From assembly GCA_964362625.1 (NCBI GenBank), contig CAYIFA010000001.1:3967-67966 (forward strand): a DNA stretch of 64,000 bases, given 5' to 3'. A program made the position numbers and the translations under genes. The DNA is from CAYIFA01 sp964362625. GTDB lineage: Bacteria > Patescibacteriota > Minisyncoccia > 1-14-0-10-42-19. Of this stretch, positions 7,880 to 15,457 are shown piece by piece. Position 1 is the first letter of the stretch. Each line of letters starts with the position of its first letter. Under the pieces are notes generated by a model, which saw nothing but the letters and a program-made list of their open reading frames with translations, was not told where the DNA came from and searched no databases.

Positions 7880-7920
7880 TTAAACCTAGGAGGTTTAACT
7901 ATTAGACCTCCGAGGTTTAA
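7880..7920. repeat. 41-base double palindrome, copy 1
   Basis: On the minus strand the element is TTAAACCTCGGAGGTCTAA, a 3-base spacer, then TTAAACCTCCTAGGTTTAA. Each 19-base half is a near-palindrome, and the halves also pair with each other. It begins 7 bases after the stop of the gene at 7928. A second copy with the same first half occurs at 15414-15454 in the same position relative to a stop codon. Confidence 0.85.
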
Positions 7921-7927
7921 TATGTAT

Positions 7928-9112
7928 TTACTTTTTCGCGAACTCTCGCAGGGTGCTGACAATCGCGCGGAGCGCGACGCCTTTTTCTGTTGGTTTTGGA
8001 TAAAGCTGTTCTTGCTTTACCCTAAGTTCGCGGCACAAGACATTTCTCTGTTCTAGCAAATCAATAACGCTGTTAGCGATATATTGCGGTTCACCGCCAA
8101 CATAGGAGGTAACTCCTTCTTCGACCAATTCCCACTTGCCGCCAGAAACGCCCTTGAGTCGGACGCTTGTGGTAACATTTAAAAGGCTGATGACCGGCTT
8201 ACGCTGGCAGACGGCCTCGATTTCAGTAGTAGAGGCAGGACCTATCAGTAAATCGCAGCCGGGAATCAAATCGGAAATTGAAACCTCTTTTGCTGATATT
8301 ACTCTCGCCGGAATAGCATTCCATTTCATCAATTCTTGATAGGACTTAACTCTGGACATTTCTTCAAAAGCAGTAAAAGTTTTTTCAACTTCTTTTTCAT
8401 CCAAAGCGCGATTATCAGCATCCCTATGCTTCGCGGCGTAATCTTTAATAAAGTTCCGCATACCATCATCCATCTCGACACGATCCCCTGGATGTCGGCT
8501 GAAAACCAATTGCCACTTACGTCGCCCAGTGACCATCCAATCCAAGTTGAAGGCCTCTAAAACACTGCTCCACATCGGCATGGTGATCGCTGATGGCTTA
8601 TGCCCGACAACCAAAACAAACGTCTCATCCAGCCGAATCCCGAGCTTGGCTCGCGACTCTTCGTATGACAGTTTCGGGAAATAAAACTCATCCCACAGCG
8701 GATTGCCGGAAGAAATAACTTTTGCTTTTAGAAAAACTTTCCGCGCCTCTCTGGCTTCCTTTTCACTCAAAACAAAAACAAAACTGGCATCAGCGCGAAC
8801 ACTCTCAAACCAATTACGGTTATGCGCGCAACCAAAGGTGTCGGCATAAAGTCCGTAAGGAATCCTAGCTTCGCGGGCAGCCATACACGACACAATTTCT
8901 TCTCTGGCAGTGTTGGCATTAGCCGACATACCTACCAGTAAAACATCTGCTGACCTTACAGCGGCAACAATCTTATCGTCAAGTACTTCAAGAGCTTTTC
9001 CTCTACCCAAAACCGGTATTACGCCGAACTTTCCGGTTTCCAACAGCGAATCCCTGACCCTTTCGAACGCCTGCGACGGCGCGATGTCCCTAGCCACCAG
9101 CACTGCTCTCAT
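7928..9112 (-). CDS. GT-B-fold glycosyltransferase-like protein
   Basis: The 394-residue soluble protein has the two-Rossmann-domain look of GT-B enzymes. The N-terminal half ends with KVISSGNPLWDEFYFP, resembling the NeuC/CDP-glycerol-transferase group. The C-terminal half has FVLVVGHKPSA, QLVFSRHPGDR and DLLIGPASTTEIEAVCQRKP, the last being the nucleotide-sugar loop typical of the superfamily. No close family can be named, and epimerase activity is not excluded. It is transcribed alone: its promoter (9150-9177) overlaps the preceding terminator, and a palindrome plus terminator follows. Start ATG 9112 is preceded by AAGGAGAGTTAGCTG. Confidence 0.68.
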   Translation of the reverse strand: MRAVLVARDIAPSQAFERVRDSLLETGKFGVIPVLGRGKALEVLDDKIVAAVRSADVLLVGMSANANTAREEIVSCMAAREARIPYGLYADTFGCAHNRNWFESVRADASFVFVLSEKEAREARKVFLKAKVISSGNPLWDEFYFPKLSYEESRAKLGIRLDETFVLVVGHKPSAITMPMWSSVLEAFNLDWMVTGRRKWQLVFSRHPGDRVEMDDGMRNFIKDYAAKHRDADNRALDEKEVEKTFTAFEEMSRVKSYQELMKWNAIPARVISAKEVSISDLIPGCDLLIGPASTTEIEAVCQRKPVISLLNVTTSVRLKGVSGGKWELVEEGVTSYVGGEPQYIANSVIDLLEQRNVLCRELRVKQEQLYPKPTEKGVALRAIVSTLREFAKK

Positions 9113-9149
9113 CAGCTAACTCTCCTTTTTGATTTTCAACTCCGCTAGT

Positions 9150-9177
9150 ATTATACCCAAAACAAAAGCCCCGTCAA
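9150..9177 (-). promoter_or_regulatory. Promoter of the GT-B-like gene, overlapping a terminator
   Basis: TTGACG (9172-9177) and TATAAT (9150-9155) on the minus strand are 16 bases apart. The -35 lies inside the hairpin of the terminator at 9168-9190, so termination of the upstream unit and initiation of this one share bases. Confidence 0.75.
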
Positions 9178-9190
9178 GATTTGGCGGGGC
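9168..9190 (-). terminator. Terminator after the Gfo/Idh oxidoreductase gene
   Basis: The stem GCCCCG/CGGGGC with an 11-base loop is followed on the minus strand by TTTTGTTTT. Confidence 0.82.
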
Positions 9191-9192
9191 GC

Positions 9193-9211
9193 TTACACTT
9201 CGGAAGTGTAA
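9193..9211. repeat. 19-base palindrome directly after a stop codon
   Basis: TTACACTTCGGAAGTGTAA is a palindrome with 9-base arms, two bases past the stop of the gene at 9214 and directly before that unit's terminator. It has the same length, TT...AA ends and centre style as the double palindromes at 7880 and 15414. Confidence 0.8.
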
Positions 9212-9213
9212 AG

Positions 9214-10338
9214 TTATCCATAGTAAGCTTTATTAAGGATTCTCATTACTTCTAAACCGGAGCGGTAAGACAAAGGCGACTCGCAAGGATTAGTTGCTTT
9301 AAGCAGTGAATCGTAATGCTGGACTTCGTAATAAAAATCATCTGGACGGGTTTTAGGGAAAATCTCAACAACCTTCCGATTTTCTGTTTCGTACTTAACA
9401 ACATCACCAGCCGGGTCGCCATTACAATGCCATTCGAGCCAACCTTTTGTCCCTTGAACCCGCGCCCACTTGCGCGGCGGTTTGGTAACGACGTCCTGAG
9501 TTACATGCCCCACTCTTCCTTTGTTCATCTGCATTATAAAATGGGCAATCCGGTCATATTCCACACGCTGCGATCCGGCTAAATCACTTACTACATTCAA
9601 TTTACGTACCAAGTCGCAAAGTCCATAGCTTTCACCCGGCCACCACCATGCCCATGAGGCCAATTTCAGAAACAAATGCAAAGCGTGAGAATGCTCGTTG
9701 CCCGCTCCTCCGCCGCGGCGCCAATAGCCCAGATAGCTATCCTGCAGCCCAGATAGCCACGGATGCGCTTTAAAAGCCCCTTCCCAGTGCTCACGAAATT
9801 CAACGTCAATGGTTAAGATCTCACCAAACTCTCCGCCATCACCCTTTCTCTCTTCAATCCGATTTTCATTAAGAAGATCGGCAACACGACGAATGCTGTT
9901 CGAAACCGCGTGATTGTAACCAACTGTTACAATCGTATCCGGATACTTTTTCATTTCGGCTTCAAATTCGGCAACACCTGTGAGGTTCGGAGTGCAGAGT
10001 GGTTTTTCTAGGTGCAGGAGTCTTGGGTTTTTCTTGATTTCTTCAATCGCCAGCTTCATCCGCACATCCGGAGGAGTAGTGATCATGATGATATCGAATC
10101 TATCAGGAATCGCATCTCCAGTCCTGTAGTCCTCAAATTGCGATGCGCCGCCAACCCCATCTGACAAAAATAGCCCTATCGTAAGATCAACTATTTGATA
10201 GCGGTCACTATAAATCCGGCGAAAACGATCCAAAGCGCGTACACTCGTATCTACCACGGAAACCCGCCAGCCCATCCTGCAACACGCTTGCGCCAAATGG
10301 ATCCCGGCCGAACCAGCCCCGATGATTTTTACGTTCAC
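9214..10338 (-). CDS. Gfo/Idh/MocA-family oxidoreductase
   Basis: Members are NAD(P)-dependent sugar dehydrogenases or ketoreductases. This 374-residue protein has the N-terminal Rossmann motif IIGAGSAGIHLAQACC, the catalytic-lysine motif HLEKPLC at about residues 129-135, and GYNHAVS. A histidine-bearing segment, GAGNEHSHALHLFL, lies in the C-terminal domain. It starts at GTG 10338, overlapping the HAD gene stop by four bases (GTGA), so the two are coupled. The substrate is unknown; position in a nonulosonate locus suggests a nucleotide-sugar or keto-sugar step. Confidence 0.88.
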   Translation of the reverse strand: MNVKIIGAGSAGIHLAQACCRMGWRVSVVDTSVRALDRFRRIYSDRYQIVDLTIGLFLSDGVGGASQFEDYRTGDAIPDRFDIIMITTPPDVRMKLAIEEIKKNPRLLHLEKPLCTPNLTGVAEFEAEMKKYPDTIVTVGYNHAVSNSIRRVADLLNENRIEERKGDGGEFGEILTIDVEFREHWEGAFKAHPWLSGLQDSYLGYWRRGGGAGNEHSHALHLFLKLASWAWWWPGESYGLCDLVRKLNVVSDLAGSQRVEYDRIAHFIMQMNKGRVGHVTQDVVTKPPRKWARVQGTKGWLEWHCNGDPAGDVVKYETENRKVVEIFPKTRPDDFYYEVQHYDSLLKATNPCESPLSYRSGLEVMRILNKAYYG

Positions 10339-10991
10339 TCGTCCGATTCCTTTCTAGTTATGATTTCGGGAACATCACGAACCGAATCAATCGTAACAAA
10401 TTTTTCGTTTTTCGTCCAGTTAGTAAAACCGCTCAATATTCCGATGAAAAAACAGCCATAAGCTTCGGCGGCTACGCGATCCGGTTCGCCATCTCCAACA
10501 AAGACGGTCTGATTGCCACCAACTTGTTCAAGAGCAAAAATCTTTTCAAGTGCGCTTTCCTTGGTCTCCGGTCGCCCAAAAATTTCGGCAAAAAACTTCC
10601 CTATCCCGAGATTGTCAACGCTTTCACCCAACGCCTCAATGGGGGTGGAGGAATTTAAATAAAGTTTGTACTTTTTTGACAATTCCTCGAGCGCCTCCCA
10701 AACTCCGCCAATCAACCCTTTCCGTAAAATACCGGTTTGCGTAATTTGGTTATATTTTTCGGCGTGTGCCCGAATAAGCGTTATCCGCTCAGCATCTCGG
10801 CGCCCCAATGCCCTAAAGATCTCATCTAAAATTACATATCTGGTTCGGACCGCGACTTTCGGAAATAGTTCAAGCGCTACCTGCTTTTCATTCTCCGGCA
10901 AATCGCCAAAGACGTCGGACCAAGCCTCGTCTTTTATACGATTGGAATCAACCAGCACGCCGTCAAAATCAAATACTATGACCTTGAACAT
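10335..10991 (-). CDS. HAD-superfamily sugar phosphatase
   Basis: The 218-residue protein has the HAD nucleophile motif FDFDGVLVDSN at about residues 6-16, an alpha-helical cap, the threonine/serine motif around LYLNSSTP, the lysine region GRPETKES, and the acidic motif FVGDGEPD. This matches subfamily IA phosphatases such as phosphoglycolate or N-acylneuraminate-9-phosphate phosphatase. It lies downstream of the NeuB-cupin gene, so dephosphorylation of a nonulosonate or heptose phosphate is a reasonable inference. GGAGGG precedes the ATG at 10991. Confidence 0.87.
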   Translation of the reverse strand: MFKVIVFDFDGVLVDSNRIKDEAWSDVFGDLPENEKQVALELFPKVAVRTRYVILDEIFRALGRRDAERITLIRAHAEKYNQITQTGILRKGLIGGVWEALEELSKKYKLYLNSSTPIEALGESVDNLGIGKFFAEIFGRPETKESALEKIFALEQVGGNQTVFVGDGEPDRVAAEAYGCFFIGILSGFTNWTKNEKFVTIDSVRDVPEIITRKESDE

Positions 10992-11050
10992 AAAACCCTC
11001 CGGTAAGCTGATGTTCTTTATCTAGCGAGATAATAATATTTCCCGAAACT

Positions 11051-12595
11051 TTAGTCAAACTGATGCCGGCCCCAGTTTAATAAATAGGTTTTCCTGAAAT
11101 CCCGCGGGAGCTTTGAAATTGCTTTATCGGCATAGTAAGAATCATCGGGATGATTGGTAGTAGAAATTTCTTCAAAAATAACCCCGGTGTCACTGCCGAA
11201 AGCATGCACTATGCCGCGCGGCACCCACAATGAATCACCCGGTTCCAAAACTTTTTGCCGGTCGTCGATATCAACTTTCATAACCCCGCTTAAAACATGA
11301 AAAGTTTCATCTTTTTTCATGTGGTAGTGCGCCGGGTTATATTGACCGGCTAATTGCACAACAATTTTTTTGGCGTATTCGCGATTAAAACAAGTGATTA
11401 AAGTACAGCCGGCTTTATGAAAATTCTCTACTCCATAATGATGCGAGAGTTCCACTTGAAAATCATGGCCCAATGGAACTTTGGCCGTATTAAGCATGCC
11501 CTTTATCGAATGGATGGCGTGATAAATTATTTCTTTTTTCTCCGGAACATCCGATCGAGTTATGCCCGCGATGGCCTCTTTCGGCAGATAATCCTTATCA
11601 GCCAACATCCCATCCCTCCACCGGCCGCTTACCAACTGGCCGCCTTGCAAAGGCATGGCAAAAAATACATCCGAGCGGTCAATGATTGTTCCGGCCTCAA
11701 TCCGGCGTTTGGCGTAAACCCCACGCATTAGGGACCTGAGGTCGCTTGCTTCTTCTTCAGAAATGCTTCGCTCACCAGCTTCATGCCCGCATGCCTTAAC
11801 TGCTTCTTTATACGAGGCGACCCAAGCGTCCACTTGTTCGGGAGACGCTGAATAAGCGTTCAATTTTATGCCGTCAGCCGGGACTCCAACATGCTTTTCA
11901 AAAATCCGCGCGCCTTTAGCGTAAGCAAGACCGACGAGCGACGTATTTGATGGCTCTTCATGCGTTGAAAAGCCAATAGTCAATCCGGGATAACGGCTGC
12001 GTAAAATTCCAATCTGATTTAAATGCGCTTTATCGTTGGTCATCGGATAAATTGAAACACAGTGCATAAGCGCGAAGTGCACCGCGCGTTTTTGGAAAAA
12101 GCTAACGATTTTATCAATATCTTTGACCGTAAGTCCGCCGGTTGAAATAATTACCGGCCTGCCGGTATCAGCAACCCGCTCCAACAACGGAAAATCTAGG
12201 GCTGAACAGCTGCCGATCTTTATTATCTCAATACCCAGGCGCATGATGCGGTCAACCGACAGTTCGTCAAACGGCGTGCACATCGAAATCAAGCCGAGTT
12301 TTTTTGTTTCGGCGACCAATTCGGCGAATTGCTCCTCGCTCATCCGCGTAGATAAAAATCTCGGGATATGCTTAATATCTTTGGACTCGCGGAAATCCGG
12401 ATGAATAAAAGTATCCAGATCTCGAAACTGCAGTTTCACTGCCGCGCGAATATTGTGCCTAGAAGCAATATCGGCCATGGCATTAATAATGCGCTGGCCA
12501 TGCTCTACCGAACCTTGGTGATTATTGGCCATTTCGAAGACAAATAGATTTTTGAAATCAAATTGTGGCATGGAAATATTGTAAGATAAGGGCAT
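11051..12595 (-). CDS. NeuB-type synthase with SAF domain and C-terminal cupin
   Basis: This 514-residue protein is about 170 longer than an ordinary NeuB. The barrel (residues 10-270) shows FVFEMANNHQGS, AVKLQFRD, SMCTPFDE, EIIKIGSCS, IISTGG and LMHCVSIYPM. A SAF-like cap spans about 290-350. From about 370 to 490 there is a cupin: YNPAHYHMKKDETFHVLSG supplies the first His/Glu metal set and GDSLWVPRGIVHAFG the second histidine. The substrate is thus a PEP-condensed sugar acid, and the cupin may isomerise or epimerise the precursor sugar or product. Its start overlaps the stop of the CMP-sugar synthetase gene by one base. Confidence 0.88.
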   Translation of the reverse strand: MPLSYNISMPQFDFKNLFVFEMANNHQGSVEHGQRIINAMADIASRHNIRAAVKLQFRDLDTFIHPDFRESKDIKHIPRFLSTRMSEEQFAELVAETKKLGLISMCTPFDELSVDRIMRLGIEIIKIGSCSALDFPLLERVADTGRPVIISTGGLTVKDIDKIVSFFQKRAVHFALMHCVSIYPMTNDKAHLNQIGILRSRYPGLTIGFSTHEEPSNTSLVGLAYAKGARIFEKHVGVPADGIKLNAYSASPEQVDAWVASYKEAVKACGHEAGERSISEEEASDLRSLMRGVYAKRRIEAGTIIDRSDVFFAMPLQGGQLVSGRWRDGMLADKDYLPKEAIAGITRSDVPEKKEIIYHAIHSIKGMLNTAKVPLGHDFQVELSHHYGVENFHKAGCTLITCFNREYAKKIVVQLAGQYNPAHYHMKKDETFHVLSGVMKVDIDDRQKVLEPGDSLWVPRGIVHAFGSDTGVIFEEISTTNHPDDSYYADKAISKLPRDFRKTYLLNWGRHQFD

Positions 12596-13326
12596 TAACT
12601 ATGCAATCGCTTTTTCATTAGAATTTCCGCAACTTCAAAATCAAGAGTACTGTCAATGTTTATCGAATCCTCCGGATTCATAAAAAAATAGGCAACTTTT
12701 TCGCCGGAAGTAGATTTTAAATCGCGAATTGTATTGAGCCGCATAACATCCATTGCTCCGGTATGGACATAAACTTTCGGGAGCATTTGGCGCGGGAGGT
12801 TATACGGCTCATCCATTTTGGTGATGGTTTTCGGTAAAAACGGCTCCATGATTGCCGAGCTCCCGATTGTTTGCCACATTTTATAAGGATGCTTGGGTGA
12901 TTCGGTTATCGGCCGACAGGAATCGGCATCAGGATTATTCAAAAGCTTTTGAATGCCCTGATCAATATGCGCCGCAGTCCTAAGCGGTGAGGTCGGCGGC
13001 AGGCGTAAAACAATATCTGGCTCGTAATCTTCTTTCTTCTTTAAAAAATCAAGCGCGTGGTTTAAAAATTCTACGTCGGTCGCGAGATCGCCGGAGATTT
13101 CCGCAGGGCGCAAAAACGGGACTTCTCCTCCATATTTTTCGGCAACCTTTGCGATTTCTTCGCTATCGGTTGAAATAATAAGTCGCGTCAAAAGATTTGA
13201 TTGCTTTGCAATTTCAATAGTCCAAGCAATCAATGGCTTACCGGCTAAATTTCGTATATTTTTCCCGGGCACGCCCTTGGATCCGCCGCGCGCGGGAATA
13301 ATTCCTAAAATCTCCATTTTTTTCAT
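12595..13326 (-). CDS. CMP-nonulosonate cytidylyltransferase, copy 2
   Basis: This is a second cytidylyltransferase of the NeuA/PseF/LegF type, 243 residues. It has EILGIIPARGGSKGVPGKN, IISTDSEEIAKVAE, VPFLRPAEIS, LRLPPTSPLR and, near the end, NIDSTLDFEVAE, with the metal aspartate. It differs from copy 1 throughout, so the pair probably activates different acids; this copy is coupled to the NeuB-cupin fusion. Start taken at ATG 13326 (a TTG is one codon upstream, another ATG is at 13317). No ribosome site is visible, and the promoter puts transcription start at or beside the ATG, suggesting a leaderless message. Confidence 0.92.
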   Translation of the reverse strand: MKKMEILGIIPARGGSKGVPGKNIRNLAGKPLIAWTIEIAKQSNLLTRLIISTDSEEIAKVAEKYGGEVPFLRPAEISGDLATDVEFLNHALDFLKKKEDYEPDIVLRLPPTSPLRTAAHIDQGIQKLLNNPDADSCRPITESPKHPYKMWQTIGSSAIMEPFLPKTITKMDEPYNLPRQMLPKVYVHTGAMDVMRLNTIRDLKSTSGEKVAYFFMNPEDSINIDSTLDFEVAEILMKKRLHS

Positions 13327-13332
13327 CAATTG

Positions 13333-13361
13333 AATATAAACATACTTTCATTAAAAGACAA
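13333..13361 (-). promoter_or_regulatory. Promoter of CMP-sugar synthetase copy 2 (leaderless)
   Basis: TTGTCT (13356-13361) and TATATT (13333-13338) are 17 bases apart on the minus strand. The -35 lies in the T-tract of the transketolase terminator, and the -10 ends seven bases before the ATG. Confidence 0.65.
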
Positions 13362-13382
13362 GCCCCGGCGCTAACCGGGACT
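13361..13382 (-). terminator. Terminator after the transketolase gene
   Basis: A GC-rich stem (CCGG core extended to 7 pairs with one mismatch, 6-base loop) is followed by TTGTCTTTT on the minus strand, 9 bases past the stop. Confidence 0.75.
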
Positions 13383-13390
13383 TTTGAAAA

Positions 13391-15337
13391 TTATTTATAG
13401 ATGTCCGTTATCCTGTCGGCAATAGACAGATAATCTAGCTTGTGATACTTGAGAACCTCGTCATTCAATCCGCAAGCCGGAATTTCCTCTAGGCCATAAT
13501 TGACTACAATCGGCCCGCCAAGTCTACCAAAAATTCCCGAAATATATTCGCCCTGACCGCCCTTAATATAATGGTTATCTAATGTAAAAACAATTTCGGC
13601 ATGATCAAACGTATCGTTGATCCAATCAGCATCAATGCGATTTAGCCAAGGAATGTTGAATACTGATAAGCTGTAATCAGTAAGTTCCTGAACACGCTTC
13701 GCGGCCTTTACTGCTTCAGTAAGCATTAACGGACCGTAGGCAATGATGTAAGCAAAGGAGGAGCCATTGTCACCTTTATACACGCATACGCCTTGTCCAG
13801 GCCTTAGCTGATAGTCGGGAGGGAGCCCGTAAGGCAAGTCCAAAGGAACATTAACAAATCGGATATAAGTGCTGTCCGGATTATTTTCAACCGCCCAACG
13901 AATTGCCATTCGGGCTTCGGCTTCAGAGGACGGTTCAATTGCCGTAAGCCCGGGCATTGCCGACATACAGGCAATGTCGCGCACTGACTGATGCGAATGT
14001 CCGGGACCGCCCGGAATCAAACCGGCCAGTGTTCCGATATAAATAATCTTGGATTTTTCAGTAGCATTATTGTAAATCTGCTCATTGGCGCGCGGGGTAA
14101 GGAAGCAAGCAAACGAATGAACAATCGGTAGCATGCCTTGTCTGGCAATACCGCCGGCCATGCTAACCATATCCTGTTCGGCAATCCCGCATTCAACAAA
14201 TCTTTCCGGATGGCTTTTTTTGAATTCGGCAATCCCACAATCTTTCACCAGATCGGCGTCCAAAACTACAATGTCTTTTCGGTCTTCGGCAATCTTCAAA
14301 AGTTCGTCGCCATAAGCCGAAACAAGATTCTGGGCTTTAGGAGATGCGGAAACGCGCTTTGGCATATCGCATGTCTCAAATTCCAAAACTATATCGCCTT
14401 TGGTCGATGCCCAGATACCTATTTCGAGTTCTGCAAGCGCGGCGTAATAATCATTATCCGACGGCGCTCCAGCATGATACTTGTAATATTCTTCATCGGC
14501 CTTCGGCTCCATAAAAGAGACGCCTTTACCTTTGATGGTGTGAGCGATAATTGCTGTTGGGCGTCCGGAAAAAAATTTTGATTCGCGGACTTCTTTCAGA
14601 ATCGCCGCTAACGACCAGAAGTCGTGCCCGTCAACTTCAAAGGTATTCCAGCCAAATGCATTGAATTTTTTGGCGATATGGCCAATGTCGCTGACATTTT
14701 TAACAAAGGTATCGGATTGCATTTTGTTGCAATCAACTATGACCGTGATCTCGGTATACCGGTCATTAGCGGTTTTCCCTAGTGATTCCCAAATCTGGCC
14801 CTCTTGCAATTCGCCGTCTCCGGTCAAAACGTAAATCCTTCCTCGCGTCCCTTGCATTCTTCGCGCGTAAGCCATGCCCCGCGCTTTTGAAACGCCCATA
14901 CCAAGTGATCCGGTATTGGTTGCGATGAACGGAGTGCCGACATCCGGATGACCGGGCAGGCCGCCGATGCGACGAAGTTTGTGAACAAACTCATACGGAA
15001 TATGTTCTCTTCCGATTAAAACTGAATATAAACCGGGAACATCGTGGCCTTTTGAAGAAAAGAATACATCAGAATGTGGCGGATCAATTTTCAAGTCATG
15101 ATCAAATTCTTGATTCGGCGAATTCATCTCCCTTTCCCACAACCAAGTTACTATATCCATCGCGCTGAAACTCGTCCCGATATGACCGGAACCGGCTTCC
15201 TTGATCATAGAAAGGGTATTTAAGCGATATATATCGGCCAGCACTCTCATTCGTGCAAACGCATCGCCCGTAACCCATGAGCGAACCTTCCTGATTTGCT
15301 CAAGCGGCACAAAATAGAGTTTTCCTTTTTCAAACAT
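13391..15337 (-). CDS. Transketolase
   Basis: Transketolases move two-carbon ketol groups between sugar phosphates with thiamine diphosphate. The 648-residue protein contains the whole enzyme: the N-terminal TPP domain with GSGHIGTSFSAMDIV at about 49-63, the cofactor motif GDGELQEGQ at 173-181 with N204, a central pyrimidine domain with CGIAEQDMVSMAGG, and a C-terminal domain. AGGAGGCATAG precedes the ATG at 15337. In this setting it may be the ordinary pentose-phosphate enzyme, or it may supply an unusual ketose such as sedoheptulose 7-phosphate to the glycan pathway; the sequence does not settle this. Confidence 0.9.
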   Translation of the reverse strand: MFEKGKLYFVPLEQIRKVRSWVTGDAFARMRVLADIYRLNTLSMIKEAGSGHIGTSFSAMDIVTWLWEREMNSPNQEFDHDLKIDPPHSDVFFSSKGHDVPGLYSVLIGREHIPYEFVHKLRRIGGLPGHPDVGTPFIATNTGSLGMGVSKARGMAYARRMQGTRGRIYVLTGDGELQEGQIWESLGKTANDRYTEITVIVDCNKMQSDTFVKNVSDIGHIAKKFNAFGWNTFEVDGHDFWSLAAILKEVRESKFFSGRPTAIIAHTIKGKGVSFMEPKADEEYYKYHAGAPSDNDYYAALAELEIGIWASTKGDIVLEFETCDMPKRVSASPKAQNLVSAYGDELLKIAEDRKDIVVLDADLVKDCGIAEFKKSHPERFVECGIAEQDMVSMAGGIARQGMLPIVHSFACFLTPRANEQIYNNATEKSKIIYIGTLAGLIPGGPGHSHQSVRDIACMSAMPGLTAIEPSSEAEARMAIRWAVENNPDSTYIRFVNVPLDLPYGLPPDYQLRPGQGVCVYKGDNGSSFAYIIAYGPLMLTEAVKAAKRVQELTDYSLSVFNIPWLNRIDADWINDTFDHAEIVFTLDNHYIKGGQGEYISGIFGRLGGPIVVNYGLEEIPACGLNDEVLKYHKLDYLSIADRITDIYK

Positions 15338-15365
15338 CTATGCCTCCTTGAAAGTTTCTTTACCC

Positions 15366-15397
15366 AAGAAAAAAGATAGCACTTATCGTGCTATCTT
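15366..15397 (-). terminator. Terminator after the SDR gene
   Basis: A 10-base stem (AAGATAGCAC and complement, 5-base loop) is followed by TTTTTCTT on the minus strand. It lies after the second 41-base palindrome, the same order as at 7841-7920. Confidence 0.87.
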
Positions 15398-15413
15398 GTC
15401 AATTCTTCCGGCA

Positions 15414-15454
15414 TTAAACCTCCCGGGTCTAATAGTTAGACCTCCGAGGTTTAA
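15414..15454. repeat. 41-base double palindrome, copy 2
   Basis: On the minus strand it reads TTAAACCTCGGAGGTCTAA, CTA, then TTAGACCCGGGAGGTTTAA. The first 19 bases are identical to copy 1 at 7880-7920, and the second half is diverged but still complementary. It starts three bases after the stop at 15458. Confidence 0.85.
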
Positions 15455-15457
15455 CTT

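Noticed and set aside
7720..8056. Short frames on both strands covering the 41-base palindrome
   Set aside because: They exist only because the palindrome is stop-free on both strands; no start signals.
14017..14581. Overlapping frames on both strands inside the transketolase gene
   Set aside because: Shadow frames of a high-GC coding stretch; the transketolase reading has all domains intact.
7841..15454. Palindromic repeats as a possible CRISPR array
   Set aside because: Copies are single or paired, kilobases apart, without regular spacers, and no cas gene is present.
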